Program-made: the position numbers and the translations under genes
From: Gemmatimonadetes bacterium 2013_60CM_65_52
GTDB taxonomy: Bacteria > Gemmatimonadota > Gemmatimonadetes > Gemmatimonadales > Gemmatimonadaceae
NCBI GenBank assembly: GCA_002215645.1
Contig: NGFI01000003.1
Location: 54,507-118,506 of the forward strand
Length of the DNA stretch: 64,000 nucleotides
Direction: 5' to 3'
Shown: one piece after another, positions 17,621 to 25,581 of the stretch
Layout: each line of letters begins with the position of its first letter
Position numbering within the stretch: position 1 is the stretch's first letter
Notes under the pieces: model-generated
Told to the model about the DNA's origin: nothing
Seen by the model: only the letters and a program-made list of their open reading frames with translations
Databases searched by the model: none

Positions 17621-18820
17621 ATGCCGCCACCGCTGACCATTGCACTCGTCGGTACGTCGTGGGCGAGCTCGAGCTCGGGGGGCGCCACCTTCGAGGACGA
17701 GGTGCTCTACGCCGTGCTCACCACGCCCTCGGCGTACCGCTTCGTGGTGTATCCCGCCTCGAAGCGCATCGCGTCCTTCGTGAAGGAGCAGAACCTCGCT
17801 GAGCGCATCACGCTCGTGAAGGAGGTGCGCGAGCCAAAGTTGCCGCGCCGGGCGTTGCGTCGCGCGGTCCGCCTCGTTCGGCGACGTGCGAGGCCCCTGC
17901 CATTCGCGGCACTGACAGATGCACTGCGCAAAGCGGGCGCGCAGTGCGCGTGGCTGCTCGGTGGCTCGCTCGTACCGTTGGACATGCCATACGTCGCCAC
18001 CATGTGGGACGTGCAGCATCGCGTGCAGCCGTGGTTTCCCGAGGTGAGCGCGAAGGGCGAATGGCGTGAGCGCGAGCGACTTTGCGCGGAGCTCGTCGGC
18101 CGGGCATCCATCGTTACCGTCGGAACACAGACGGGTGCGCGTGAGCTCCGCGATGCTTACGGCGATCCCGCGGGCGCGATGCACGTGATTCCACTTCCCA
18201 CGCCCTCCTTTGCCGTGGCGGCGGGGATGCGGCCCCGTCCGGCGCGGCCGGCCGATCTGCCGAACCGGTATCTGCTGTATCCGGCGCAGTTCTGGGCGCA
18301 CAAGAATCACGTCACGGCGGTGCGCGTTCTCGCGGCGCTGAACGCCATCGACGATCCGCCGGAGCTCATCTGCGTCGGTGACGACAAGGGCGCGCTGCAA
18401 CACGTGCAGAACGAAGCCCAGGCGCTCGGTGTCGCCCACCGGTTGCATCTGCCGGGCTTCGTCGAACGGCAGCGACTGATCGCGTTGTATCAGCACGCCG
18501 AGGCGTTGTTGTATCCGTCGCTCTTCGGGCCGGACAATCTGCCGCCGCTCGAGGCCATGGCGTTGGGGTGTCCAGTGATTGCTGCCGGCGTGCGTGGCGC
18601 CGAGGAGCAGATTGGGGACGCCGGCATTCTCGTGCCGCCCTTTGACGTGTACGCATACGCGAATGCGGTGCGGACGTTGCGCGAGTCGCCGGATGTGCGA
18701 GAGGAGCTCGTCGGCCGCGGCCGTGAGCGTGCGCGTGCCTGGACCACGCCGCAGTACGTGCAGGCCGTGCTCGAGCTGATTCAGTCCCGTATCGCGCCAG
18801 CGCGGGCACTCTGGTCCTGA
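17621..18820 (+). CDS. Glycosyltransferase family 4
   Basis: 399 aa. The C-terminal half shows GT4 hallmarks: YLLYPAQFWAHKNH (start of the donor-binding domain), ELICVGDD, RLHLPGFVERQRLIALYQHAEALLYPS, then the E-x7-E-like element GPDNLPPLEAMALGCPVIAAG. It follows the Wzt-like gene by 12 bp and its stop overlaps the next transferase start. Adds one sugar of the repeat unit on the cytoplasmic face; donor and linkage unknown. Confidence 0.9.
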   Translation: MPPPLTIALVGTSWASSSSGGATFEDEVLYAVLTTPSAYRFVVYPASKRIASFVKEQNLAERITLVKEVREPKLPRRALRRAVRLVRRRARPLPFAALTDALRKAGAQCAWLLGGSLVPLDMPYVATMWDVQHRVQPWFPEVSAKGEWRERERLCAELVGRASIVTVGTQTGARELRDAYGDPAGAMHVIPLPTPSFAVAAGMRPRPARPADLPNRYLLYPAQFWAHKNHVTAVRVLAALNAIDDPPELICVGDDKGALQHVQNEAQALGVAHRLHLPGFVERQRLIALYQHAEALLYPSLFGPDNLPPLEAMALGCPVIAAGVRGAEEQIGDAGILVPPFDVYAYANAVRTLRESPDVREELVGRGRERARAWTTPQYVQAVLELIQSRIAPARALWS

Positions 18821-19749
18821 TGGCCGAGGCGCTACGGGGTGGCCGCGCGCGCGTCGATTGGCCGCGCTTCACCATCATCACGTCGTCGCTCGATCAGGCT
18901 CCGTTTCTCATCGAGACGATCCACTCCGTGCGCGACCAGCGTCGCGATGACGTCGAGCATATCGTGCTCGACGGTGGGAGCTCGGATGACAGCGTCGACG
19001 TGCTCCGCGCACACGATGAGTCGCTCGCGTATTGGGAGAGTGCGCCGGATGATGGTCAGGCGGCGGCGTGGAATGCGGGAGTTCGTCGTGCGCGTGGTGA
19101 GATCATCGCGTTTCTCAACAGCGATGATGTTCTGTTGCCGGGCGCGTTGGATGAAATGGAGAGGTTGGCTACAGCTCACCCAGCGGCTGAATGGCTGGTG
19201 GGGGGAACGCGGTATTTCGGTGAGATGGCGCCGGCGCTCGAGTATCCTGGTGTGCCGCAGCGGAGTGCGGCAGAGGTGCTGTTCTTCGCGTCGTATGCGC
19301 CGCAACCCGGACATTTCTTTCGGCGGTCCGTGTTCGCGCGCGTGGGTGAGCTCGACGAGACGTTGCACTATGCGTTCGACCACGAGTTCTTCGTCCGGTG
19401 TGCGTTGGCAGGGGTGCCGTCCGCGGCGACGCCGGCGATCGTCGCGGGGTTCCGTTTTCACGGTGCGAGCAAATCAGTGACGCAGCGGGAGCGGCAGATG
19501 CGTGAGACACTCGAGGTGGAGTGGCGACATTGGCCGGAGGTGCTGGGACGAGAGGGACGTCACGCGCGGGCCGTCCGTGCGGATCGGAAGGGGCATCTCG
19601 CGCTCGAGGCGTCTCGCGATGCGCTCATGGCAGGGCATCGTGGCCGGGGATGGCGGCTGTTGGCGCGGGCCGTGAGGGAGTATCCGAGCATGTTCCGCAC
19701 GCGTGCATTTCTGGGTACGGTGCAGCGGTTGATGGGGTTTAGGCGCTGA
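18820..19749 (+). CDS. Glycosyltransferase family 2
   Basis: 309 aa. GT-A fold signs are FTIITSSLDQAPFLIETIHSVRDQ, HIVLDGGSSDDS, then NAGVRRARGEIIAFLNSDDVLLPGAL, which contains the DxD-like SDD. The acceptor part follows with GHFFRRSVFARVGELDETLHYAFDHEFFVR. It overlaps the previous transferase by one base. This is the last gene of the left half of the polysaccharide locus; the accessory island begins after it. Confidence 0.9.
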   Translation: MAEALRGGRARVDWPRFTIITSSLDQAPFLIETIHSVRDQRRDDVEHIVLDGGSSDDSVDVLRAHDESLAYWESAPDDGQAAAWNAGVRRARGEIIAFLNSDDVLLPGALDEMERLATAHPAAEWLVGGTRYFGEMAPALEYPGVPQRSAAEVLFFASYAPQPGHFFRRSVFARVGELDETLHYAFDHEFFVRCALAGVPSAATPAIVAGFRFHGASKSVTQRERQMRETLEVEWRHWPEVLGREGRHARAVRADRKGHLALEASRDALMAGHRGRGWRLLARAVREYPSMFRTRAFLGTVQRLMGFRR

Positions 19750-20363
19750 CCGCCCGAGAATTTCTGGTTGCCGTGGGGGAGCCGCCGCAACGCGCTGCCC
19801 TCGGATGTCGACCAGCAGTTGGAGGGCGCGGTACGGCCGGTGCCGTATCGCAGCGCGGATGCTCCGGCGATGGGCGTGTCGTTTACACGGCTTGCGTCGA
19901 TTTCGGTGCGGTCAGCCGCTTATGCAGCGTCGCCCCGCTGCATAATCATCCTGCCGCATCAATGCCCGGCGCATAACGCGTGACGGTCGAAGGGGATAGC
20001 TGGACGCGGCGAGCAGGCCGCGCACATTATGCAGCAAAGGAATGCTGGCAATTGCTCGTCACGTCGTATAACTGGCAGCCTAATTAGCGTTATTGCGCGG
20101 AAACAATGCCAACGATCGGGTGATGCCGGTCGCACTCTTGGTGCGCCGGGTCGAGAAGGCTCGCGGCTGACAGTGCCGCGTCGCGCTGGCCCGTAGTCGT
20201 AGGTCCGGCTGTCGATTCGCCGGAGCGGTCGTGCCGGTCATAACAGATCGCGAGATACTCCTCAGGTTGTGCCCCACGCGCGTGCGCCGGGCCGACCACT
20301 CGGCCATCGCGTCGACTCGACGTCGCGCTGTCTGAGCGCGCCGTGTGCCCATCTACATCCGCG
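19750..20363. other. Gene-poor junction between polysaccharide locus and cassette region
   Basis: 614 bp with no convincing gene. A leftward frame covering 20090-20389 (99 codons) has a partly protein-like end but no ribosome-binding site, and it runs into the attC at 20364; it could be a decayed or reversed cassette ORF. Composition becomes less GC-rich than in the polysaccharide genes. The segment contains the inverted repeat at 19920-19945 and several copies of the string TTATGCAGC. Confidence 0.4.
19920..19945. terminator. Perfect 10-bp inverted repeat, possible end of the polysaccharide operon
   Basis: TTATGCAGCG (19920-19929) pairs with CGCTGCATAA (19936-19945) across a 6-nt loop, 171 bp after the last glycosyltransferase stop. 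There is no U-run. The half-string TTATGCAGC recurs at about 20037. It could be a terminator hairpin or a mobile-element scar. Confidence 0.35.
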
Positions 20364-20461
20364 CCATAACCCGACGCTGCTGCTGCCAAGGGCGTGTCGG
20401 TGGCGGCGGCTGCGCCGCCGTGTTCTATTTGATGCCCTTGCAGCAGAGCTTCGCGTTATGC
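20364..20461 (+). repeat. attC-type integron recombination site
   Basis: A 98-bp imperfect palindrome bounded by CATAAC at the left and GTTATGC (20455-20461) at the right, matching the R'' and R' boxes of attC. The inner arms pair well: GCTGCTGCCAAGGGC at left against GCCCTTGCAGCAGAGC at right, with an extra base in the left arm of the kind that gives attC its extrahelical base. The centre contains a GGCGGCGGC/GCGCCGCC stem. Confidence 0.7.
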
Positions 20462-20527
20462 TGCCACATAGTTCGCTGACTCTCGGGCCATCCGGGCAAG
20501 ATCCTTGTACCATTAAGCAGCCACGCG

Positions 20528-20647
20528 ATGTCTGACTCGACCAATTGGGCGCCCATTCTCGCTCAAATGACTTTTGGCGCGGCCACGTCCCTCGTATCTC
20601 TGTATGCGGGAATGATCCTAGCGGGCACGCAAACAGGATCGCGCTAG
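20528..20647 (+). CDS. Small (39-aa) predicted single-pass membrane protein
   Basis: An open frame of 39 codons whose stop lies one base before the start of the next gene. Residues about 8-32 (APILAQMTFGAATSLVSLYAGM) form a hydrophobic helix with short polar ends. The spacing suggests coupling with the 236-aa protein. No strong ribosome-binding site is visible. Together the two would be the contents of one integron cassette (20456-21458). Size and hydrophobicity recall small membrane toxins, but this is only a resemblance. Confidence 0.4.
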   Translation: MSDSTNWAPILAQMTFGAATSLVSLYAGMILAGTQTGSR

Positions 20648-20648
20648 C

Positions 20649-21359
20649 ATGAAGCGACAAAGCGGGGCGGCTGCGGCACTACTCGAGGATCTCAACAGGA
20701 TCGATGAGGAGCTGACGGCAATCAAGGAGAAAGGACTTCGGCCGTGGGATGGTACCACGCGGATTGCCACTCCTACGATTCATCTCTGGGTTGAAGGGCT
20801 GATCGCGGAAAGCGCCGAAGAGGCACCCGACGTGGTCGCCGGCTTCATGCGCCTGCAGCGAGCTCTCGCCGTGCTCGAAGATCTGGCGACACGGACAGGC
20901 GATGCTGTTGATGACGTAAGCAACAAGTACCAGAGCTACAGCCAACTGGAGGAAAATCGTCAAGATGCGCTACAAGCGGAAGGCACTCTTGCGCCACCGC
21001 TTTCCGACGATCGGATCGCTCTTCTGGCTTTGGCATCAGTGCCCGGGGCGATTGGAGCGCACACAGCGCGGGCCAAGCTCGACCTAATGGACGCACGCGA
21101 CCATCAAGATCGGCTTCTCTCGCAATATCACTATCAACCCAATGCGGTGCTCGCGATCATCTTCGATCTGACCACGCGCCTCGTGCCGGTCGCCTATCGT
21201 CGCGTCCCGGGCGTCCCCGAGTTCGTTATGCGCGCGCTCGTCACAGTGCCGGAGGATGCAGAACTGGAGTCACTGGAGGCACAGCGCTTACTCCGCAGCC
21301 ATGGGTTTGGCTACCTCGCCGATCGTCTTCGATTCAAACGAGCGCTCGGAAGTGGATAG
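20649..21359 (+). CDS. Cassette-encoded hypothetical protein
   Basis: 236 aa, mostly helical, no signal peptide and no strong TM segment. No family is recognised. It lies between attC sites 20364-20461 and 21368-21464 with its stop 8 bp before the second site, the usual layout of a cassette gene. One base separates it from the 39-aa membrane protein upstream; the two may work as a pair. Confidence 0.65.
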   Translation: MKRQSGAAAALLEDLNRIDEELTAIKEKGLRPWDGTTRIATPTIHLWVEGLIAESAEEAPDVVAGFMRLQRALAVLEDLATRTGDAVDDVSNKYQSYSQLEENRQDALQAEGTLAPPLSDDRIALLALASVPGAIGAHTARAKLDLMDARDHQDRLLSQYHYQPNAVLAIIFDLTTRLVPVAYRRVPGVPEFVMRALVTVPEDAELESLEAQRLLRSHGFGYLADRLRFKRALGSG

Positions 21360-21367
21360 CACCGGCA

Positions 21368-21464
21368 CCATAACGACTCGTTGCAGTTAACAGGGCTCTG
21401 CGGATGGCGCGTGCTCCGCACGCGCTCATATTCTATTCCCTGCCACTGAATTCCGGCGTTAGAT
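21368..21464 (+). repeat. attC-type integron recombination site
   Basis: The left boundary CCATAAC (21368-21374) and the right boundary GTTAGAT (21458-21464, a perfect fit to GTTRRRY) enclose a 97-bp imperfect palindrome. Inner arms include GCAGTTAACAGGG against CCCTGCCACTGAATTCC, and the centre has a GCGCGTGC/GCACGCGC stem. Confidence 0.7.
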
Positions 21465-21494
21465 AGGGCAGTACGATTATCCACGACACTCAGG

Positions 21495-22496
21495 ATGCAT
21501 TCCATGGCGCGCGGCACAAAGAAGCAGCACTTCGTACCGCAATTGCTACTACGGCAGTTCGCCGACCAGAATGAGCGCATCTACTGCTACGACATAGCTG
21601 CGGACCGTTCATTCCCGACCATCGTGCGCGACACTGGCCACCAGAACCATTTTCTCTCGATTCCGGCACTCGACGGCGCGGAAGGCCCAGGCGCGCATTT
21701 CGAGCAAGTCTTTCAGTCAGTCGAAGGACCAGCGGTTGATTCGATTCGCAGTATCGATGCTGCCTTAGCTTCCGGTATTCTCAGAGTTGTGGGCGCGCCG
21801 GAGCGCGATGCCTTGTCGCGCTTTATTGCAGTTCAGTATCTCCGAACACCAGCGATGCGTGAGCAAATGTTCCAGCATGTTGAGCTTATGCGACGTGTTC
21901 TCGCCACGGAAACGATGGCTCGGAATGGCTTTGACCCTGCGGTTCCAGCAATCACATCTCTCATAGATCGCATCAGTCAGATTCCCAAAGACAAGGAGGC
22001 TGCGCTTCATGGTGAACACATCCTTCAGCCTGCATTTATCGCTGAACTAGCAACTATGTTCGCGGGGCACGTATGGCTTCTTGGCGTTAACAGAACAGGC
22101 TCGCCGCTGTACGTGGCGGACAATCCCGTGGCAATCCATGGTCATGTTGAACGGCCTGGGCGCGGACTTGGGCCCGCCACTTACGGTGCCGAGACAACCA
22201 TTCCGCTTTCGTCTGTGCTGCAGCTGTCGCTATTTGAGCGCAAGTTCATCGAAGATGAAACGGGTGTTCAAGATCAGGATGGCTCCGTCTTTGCCGAATT
22301 GTCACTTGACAACGTTCTATTTCAGCGCTCGTTACAGGTATTTTCCGCCAGACAGTTTATCTACTGCGAGCAAGACGATTTTGCTGATGCAAAGCGCTTT
22401 TGCGATGCCGATCCTGAGTTGCGCGATCCGCTTCGTTCCAAGGTAGAGGCCGTTGCATTTGGCAGAGTGGAACGTCCTCGACGTCGTGAGCGATAG
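21495..22496 (+). CDS. DUF4238 family protein in an integron cassette
   Basis: 333 aa (ATG 21504, giving MARGTKKQHFVPQ, is an alternative start). The opening KKQHFVPQLLLRQFA is the hallmark of DUF4238, a family of unknown function often found in accessory and defence-rich regions. The Asn-His region GHQNHFLS and the later VADNPVAIHGH are also typical. No signal peptide. It starts 30 bp after the attC boundary at 21464 and is followed by the left part of another attC, so it is the single gene of its cassette. Confidence 0.8.
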   Translation: MHSMARGTKKQHFVPQLLLRQFADQNERIYCYDIAADRSFPTIVRDTGHQNHFLSIPALDGAEGPGAHFEQVFQSVEGPAVDSIRSIDAALASGILRVVGAPERDALSRFIAVQYLRTPAMREQMFQHVELMRRVLATETMARNGFDPAVPAITSLIDRISQIPKDKEAALHGEHILQPAFIAELATMFAGHVWLLGVNRTGSPLYVADNPVAIHGHVERPGRGLGPATYGAETTIPLSSVLQLSLFERKFIEDETGVQDQDGSVFAELSLDNVLFQRSLQVFSARQFIYCEQDDFADAKRFCDADPELRDPLRSKVEAVAFGRVERPRRRER

Positions 22497-22507
22497 TATG
22501 TCGCGCG

Positions 22508-22521
22508 AGGCGTTATCTAAC
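22508..22521 (+). repeat. Left remnant of a split attC site
   Basis: The sequence right after the DUF4238 gene contains ATCTAAC at 22515-22521, a perfect fit to the R'' box consensus RYYYAAC, inside the palindrome GCGTTATCTAACGC. The matching right half is not adjacent. It appears at 23924-24045, beyond the insertion element, so the site seems interrupted. Confidence 0.5.
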
Positions 22522-22625
22522 GCGACTCTATGAGATTGAAAGTCACGAGCGATTCACGGACCTCAGCATCTCGCTGACGTAGCCCGTCGAGCGCAGCTTC
22601 ACCGCACTCTGTGCGGGAGGCACTC

Positions 22626-23693
22626 ATGACGTTCGTTGGTTTCGATCTCCATAAGCGGTACATCACTGCCTGCGCGCTCGATGCGGCTGGCGAGAGCATC
22701 GCTGAAGTCCGACAGCTCTCGACAGCGCTCGAAGCCGTCACCGCGTGGCTCAACACGCCCCCACGTCCCGTGACGGTCGGGCTTGAGGCGACGCTGTACT
22801 GGGAGTGGTTGGCGACGCGCCTCGCCGAGCAGGGCCATACGGTGCACATCGCCCACGCCTTTCACGTCAAGCTGATTTGGCAGGCCCGCGCCAAGACCGA
22901 TCCAATCGATGCGCGCACACTTGCGGAGTTGCTCCGCGTGAATCTCTTCCCGGCGATCTGGATTCCCGATGTCGAGACGCGGCGCCGTCGCCAACGTCTT
23001 CGCGGTCGCGCGTTTCTCGTTCGTGAGCGCACCCGGCTCAAGAATCGGATTCATGGCCATCTCACCTCGGAGAACCTCGTCGCGCCTGGAGCCGACCTCT
23101 ATGGCAAGGGTGGGCGGGCGTGGCTCGCCACCGCCCCGCTGTCACCGGTGCTCCGCGCGCAGACCGAGCGGTTACTCACACTGCACGACGCCATCACCCG
23201 TGAGATCGCGGGCCTCGATGGCGAGGTGAAGCGCGCCGCCAAAGGCAACCCGATCGTGAAGCAGCTAGCCACGATGCCGGGGGTTGGCGTGTTCAGCGCG
23301 TTGTTCGTCCAGGCCGAAATCGGATCGATTGACCGCTTTCGCTCGAGTTACGAGCTCGCGGCGTATGCGGGGCTCGTGCCGACGACGCGAAGTTCCGGGG
23401 AGAAGACCGCGTACGGCGGCCTGGGCAAGGCGAGCAATCGCTGGCTCAAGTGGATCCTGATCGAGATCGTCGTCACGCTGAAGCTGGCGCCCGGCCCCGT
23501 GGGCACGTACTATCGCCATCTGTTGCGGGCGAAGGGCAAGCCGAAGGCACAAGCGGCCGCCGCGCGCAAGCTCTGTTGCTACCTCTATTGGATGATGAAG
23601 GAAGGCTGGACCTACGAGCAGTGGCTCCAGCAGCATGTGCACTCCCAACGGTCGGAGGTGCGCCCGGTGCAACGCATGGGTGCGGTGGCGTAG
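22626..23693 (+). CDS. IS110/IS1111-family transposase (DEDD)
   Basis: 355 aa from ATG 22626, which gives MTFVGFDLHKRY. The N-terminal RuvC-like DEDD domain has Asp7 (FDLHK), Glu54 (GLEAT) and Asp92/Asp95 (KTDPIDAR). A helical linker follows, then the C-terminal Tnp20 domain with LATMPGVGVFSA, YELAAYAGLVPTTRSSG and the serine in GLGKASNRWLKW. All expected catalytic residues are present and the frame is intact, so the enzyme looks functional. Confidence 0.92.
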   Translation: MTFVGFDLHKRYITACALDAAGESIAEVRQLSTALEAVTAWLNTPPRPVTVGLEATLYWEWLATRLAEQGHTVHIAHAFHVKLIWQARAKTDPIDARTLAELLRVNLFPAIWIPDVETRRRRQRLRGRAFLVRERTRLKNRIHGHLTSENLVAPGADLYGKGGRAWLATAPLSPVLRAQTERLLTLHDAITREIAGLDGEVKRAAKGNPIVKQLATMPGVGVFSALFVQAEIGSIDRFRSSYELAAYAGLVPTTRSSGEKTAYGGLGKASNRWLKWILIEIVVTLKLAPGPVGTYYRHLLRAKGKPKAQAAAARKLCCYLYWMMKEGWTYEQWLQQHVHSQRSEVRPVQRMGAVA

Positions 23694-23913
23694 CAGGACT
23701 GCGTCATTCCCCCGGTAACGCGAATGGGCCACCTCCTTCGAATACAGGCTCGTGTCTTCTCCGGACGTAGAGGCGCTTGAAGACGACTTCGTGTCGCTCT
23801 CGATGATCAGCCAGGAGAAGGAGCTGTCCGATATTGCACGTGCGGGAGTACGGGAACTGTTGTCATTGTGGCTGTGCGAACAGCCATCGCACCACGCTGC
23901 GCCTAAGAGCGAT
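23694..23913 (+). ncRNA. Candidate bridge RNA region in the right end of the IS
   Basis: 220 bp without a convincing ORF between the transposase stop and the right inverted repeat. In the IS1111 subgroup the guide (bridge) RNA is encoded in this end. Two strings match sequence flanking the element: TAACGCGA at 23716-23723 equals 22518-22525, and TTGCAC-NN-GCGGG at 23834-23846 equals the attC right flank at 23931-23943. These could be guide segments but could also be chance; no secondary structure was computed. Confidence 0.35.
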
Positions 23914-23923
23914 TGACTTTCAG

Positions 23924-24045
23924 AGGTGCGTTGCACCAGCGGGCGCTTGCATGCATCATGAAGTGCGCTCGCCACCTGGCGCTGGCTCTCATATTGGTCG
24001 ATCACCGTTCCGGTAATCGCCCGCCGGTGAACTTGGGCGTTGGCC
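23924..24045 (+). repeat. Right portion of the split attC site
   Basis: From AGGTGCGTTGCACC to GTTGGCC (24039-24045). Arms GTTGCACCAGCGGGCG at left and CGCCCGCCGGTGAACTTGGGCG at right pair with one extrahelical base. It is clearly homologous along its whole length to the attC at 34311-34439, which preserves the expected left end. Confidence 0.65.
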
Positions 24046-24064
24046 CGCCACACCTTTTGCCATC

Positions 24065-25138
24065 GTGAAAGGATACCGACGACACCACCCTGCACCAGCC
24101 GCTGCCTCTGCGTTCGAGCTTCTAGCATACGCGAGCGGTACGGGCAAAGCCGATCTTTCAGGAGCGCTGACCAGCTCGGATGCCGTCGGGGAGCTCGCGC
24201 AGCTCATCGACCAAGCTCGCGCCCCGATCCGGCTGCATGGCCGCCGCGTTGAGGAAATGTTCGTCTACGTCGTTGCGTCTCTCGGGGCAGCACGGATGAT
24301 CAAGCGCGAGGATGCCGGGGACGTGGTCCTTGCCGATGGCCTGGATGTCGTCGTGCCCGACTATCGGATCTTGCTGGCCGACGGCACGCAGATCTTGGTC
24401 GAGGTAAAGAACTGTCACGCGCGCTCGCCGTCAGGCGGACGTACATTCAAGGAAGATTATCTTCGGCGCCTCCACGCCTACGGCGACCTGTGCAGCCTTC
24501 CGGCCTACGTAGCCGTCTACTGGTCTGCGTGGCGAATGTGGTCACTGCACCGAGTCGATGACCTCCTGGCCAACCTTGATCGCGGACGACTCCGACTCTC
24601 GTTCGTGCTTGCCATCCCACGGTCAGAAATGAGACTCCTGGGGGATGCAACGCTCGCCACGGAGCATCCGCTGCTTCTGAGATTCGTCGTATCCAGCCGT
24701 CGGCTCTCGACGACGGGAAAGACATCCGAACACATGATGCGCATCGACGCCGTCGAGATGGAGGTCAATGGTCGCCCGATCAACGCCGCCCGCGACAAGG
24801 ACATCGCGTGGGGATTTATGATGCACGGTCGCTGGCCGGACTCCGAGCCGATCGCTGCCATGGAGGGCGACTCCGTCTCAGCGATAGAGTTCACGTTTGT
24901 TCCGGAGTCTCCTGATCCATCCGTTTCTTTCGCGATGGTCGCCCCTCTCAGCTCTCTCGCAAGCTCCAGCTTCAACGACCTGACGGTCAACGAGGACAAG
25001 GTCGCCCGGTTGCGACCCGCGGCGCTGCCGACACCGCCCTATCCGAATCCCACCGAGCAGTATTTCGGCGAGGACCTGCCCCTCTGGCGGTTCATCCTGC
25101 GGGCCTCGCCCTGGAATTCGTCGCGCGGTGCGGGCTAA
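24065..25138 (+). CDS. PD-(D/E)XK nuclease-like protein in an integron cassette
   Basis: 357 aa from GTG 24065. The central region has the order typical of the PD-(D/E)XK fold: an upstream acidic helix (VEEMFVYVV), then LDVVVPDYRILLADGTQILVEVKNCH, where the Asp of VVPDY and the EVK form the D...ExK core. The surroundings of a restriction or repair nuclease are plausible, but no specific family is recognised. Its TAA stop lies inside the left box of the next attC (GGCTAAC), as often seen in cassettes. Defence function is inferred from fold and context only. Confidence 0.65.
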   Translation: MKGYRRHHPAPAAASAFELLAYASGTGKADLSGALTSSDAVGELAQLIDQARAPIRLHGRRVEEMFVYVVASLGAARMIKREDAGDVVLADGLDVVVPDYRILLADGTQILVEVKNCHARSPSGGRTFKEDYLRRLHAYGDLCSLPAYVAVYWSAWRMWSLHRVDDLLANLDRGRLRLSFVLAIPRSEMRLLGDATLATEHPLLLRFVVSSRRLSTTGKTSEHMMRIDAVEMEVNGRPINAARDKDIAWGFMMHGRWPDSEPIAAMEGDSVSAIEFTFVPESPDPSVSFAMVAPLSSLASSSFNDLTVNEDKVARLRPAALPTPPYPNPTEQYFGEDLPLWRFILRASPWNSSRGAG

Positions 25139-25236
25139 CCATTGTTTGCACCTGACAATGGAGCTGCGGAAGCGACGGCGGCTCCGCCGCCACCGCAGTT
25201 TATGTATTCGCCTGCAGGTGAAACTCGGCGTTATGC
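25133..25236 (+). repeat. attC-type integron recombination site
   Basis: Left boundary GGCTAAC (25133-25139), right boundary GTTATGC (25230-25236). Inner arms GTTTGCACCTG and CAGGTGAAAC pair with a single extra G in the left arm, the classic extrahelical base that sets strand choice by the integrase. The centre has a GGCGGC-TCC-GCCGCC hairpin. It is the clearest attC of the window. Confidence 0.75.
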
Positions 25237-25581
25237 CGCTACAAGCCACGGGACCGGTACACTTTCGCGCACAGACAATTTCTGCGTGCGCGACACCACT
25301 CGCGCCAGGCTCACGATATGGCGCCACCTGTTAAGCCTCGGACCTCACGCTTATCAGCCGAACCGATGGGGTACGTGAAGTCCGACAAGAAACGTAAATC
25401 GTGACGGACCACGCGATCTGCCGACCCGCCCCCCGCCCTGGGTATCCCCGATAAAGTTTGGTTGAATCGACAGCGGGACATCGATTCTCAAGACAGTTTT
25501 TGGCCGCTCGCCGAGTGGGTCGTTGTGATTGCTCTGCGTTCACGTACAGCCACTGAGTGACTGAACGTGGTTGCAGGCCCG
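25237..25581. other. Non-coding or decayed start of a cassette
   Basis: 345 bp between an attC and the 3' end of the helicase gene. A 28-codon frame (25318-25404, beginning MAPPVKPRTSRLSAE) has a good cassette-gene position but stops early. It may be the remnant of a gene cut by arrival of the neighbouring operons. No terminator hairpin was recognised for the leftward operon that ends here. Confidence 0.35.

Larger units (their letters stand above)
22522..23923 (+). mobile_element. IS110/IS1111-family insertion sequence inserted in an attC site
   Basis: About 1.4 kb (ends uncertain by some 10 bp) containing one transposase and a 220-bp non-coding right end. Subterminal inverted repeats are visible: TGAAAGTCA at 22537-22545 and TGACTTTCA at 23914-23922, each next to a GAGCGATT string. 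Subterminal repeats, a DEDD transposase with a short left and longer right non-coding end, and insertion into attC fit the IS1111 subgroup, whose 'IS1111-attC' members target attC. The right junction is placed by comparison with the intact related attC at 34311, which resumes at AGGTGCG. Confidence 0.7.

Noticed and set aside
19971..20093. A further attC between GCATAAC and GTTATTG
   Set aside because: Outer boxes look right but the inner arms do not pair, unlike in the accepted sites.
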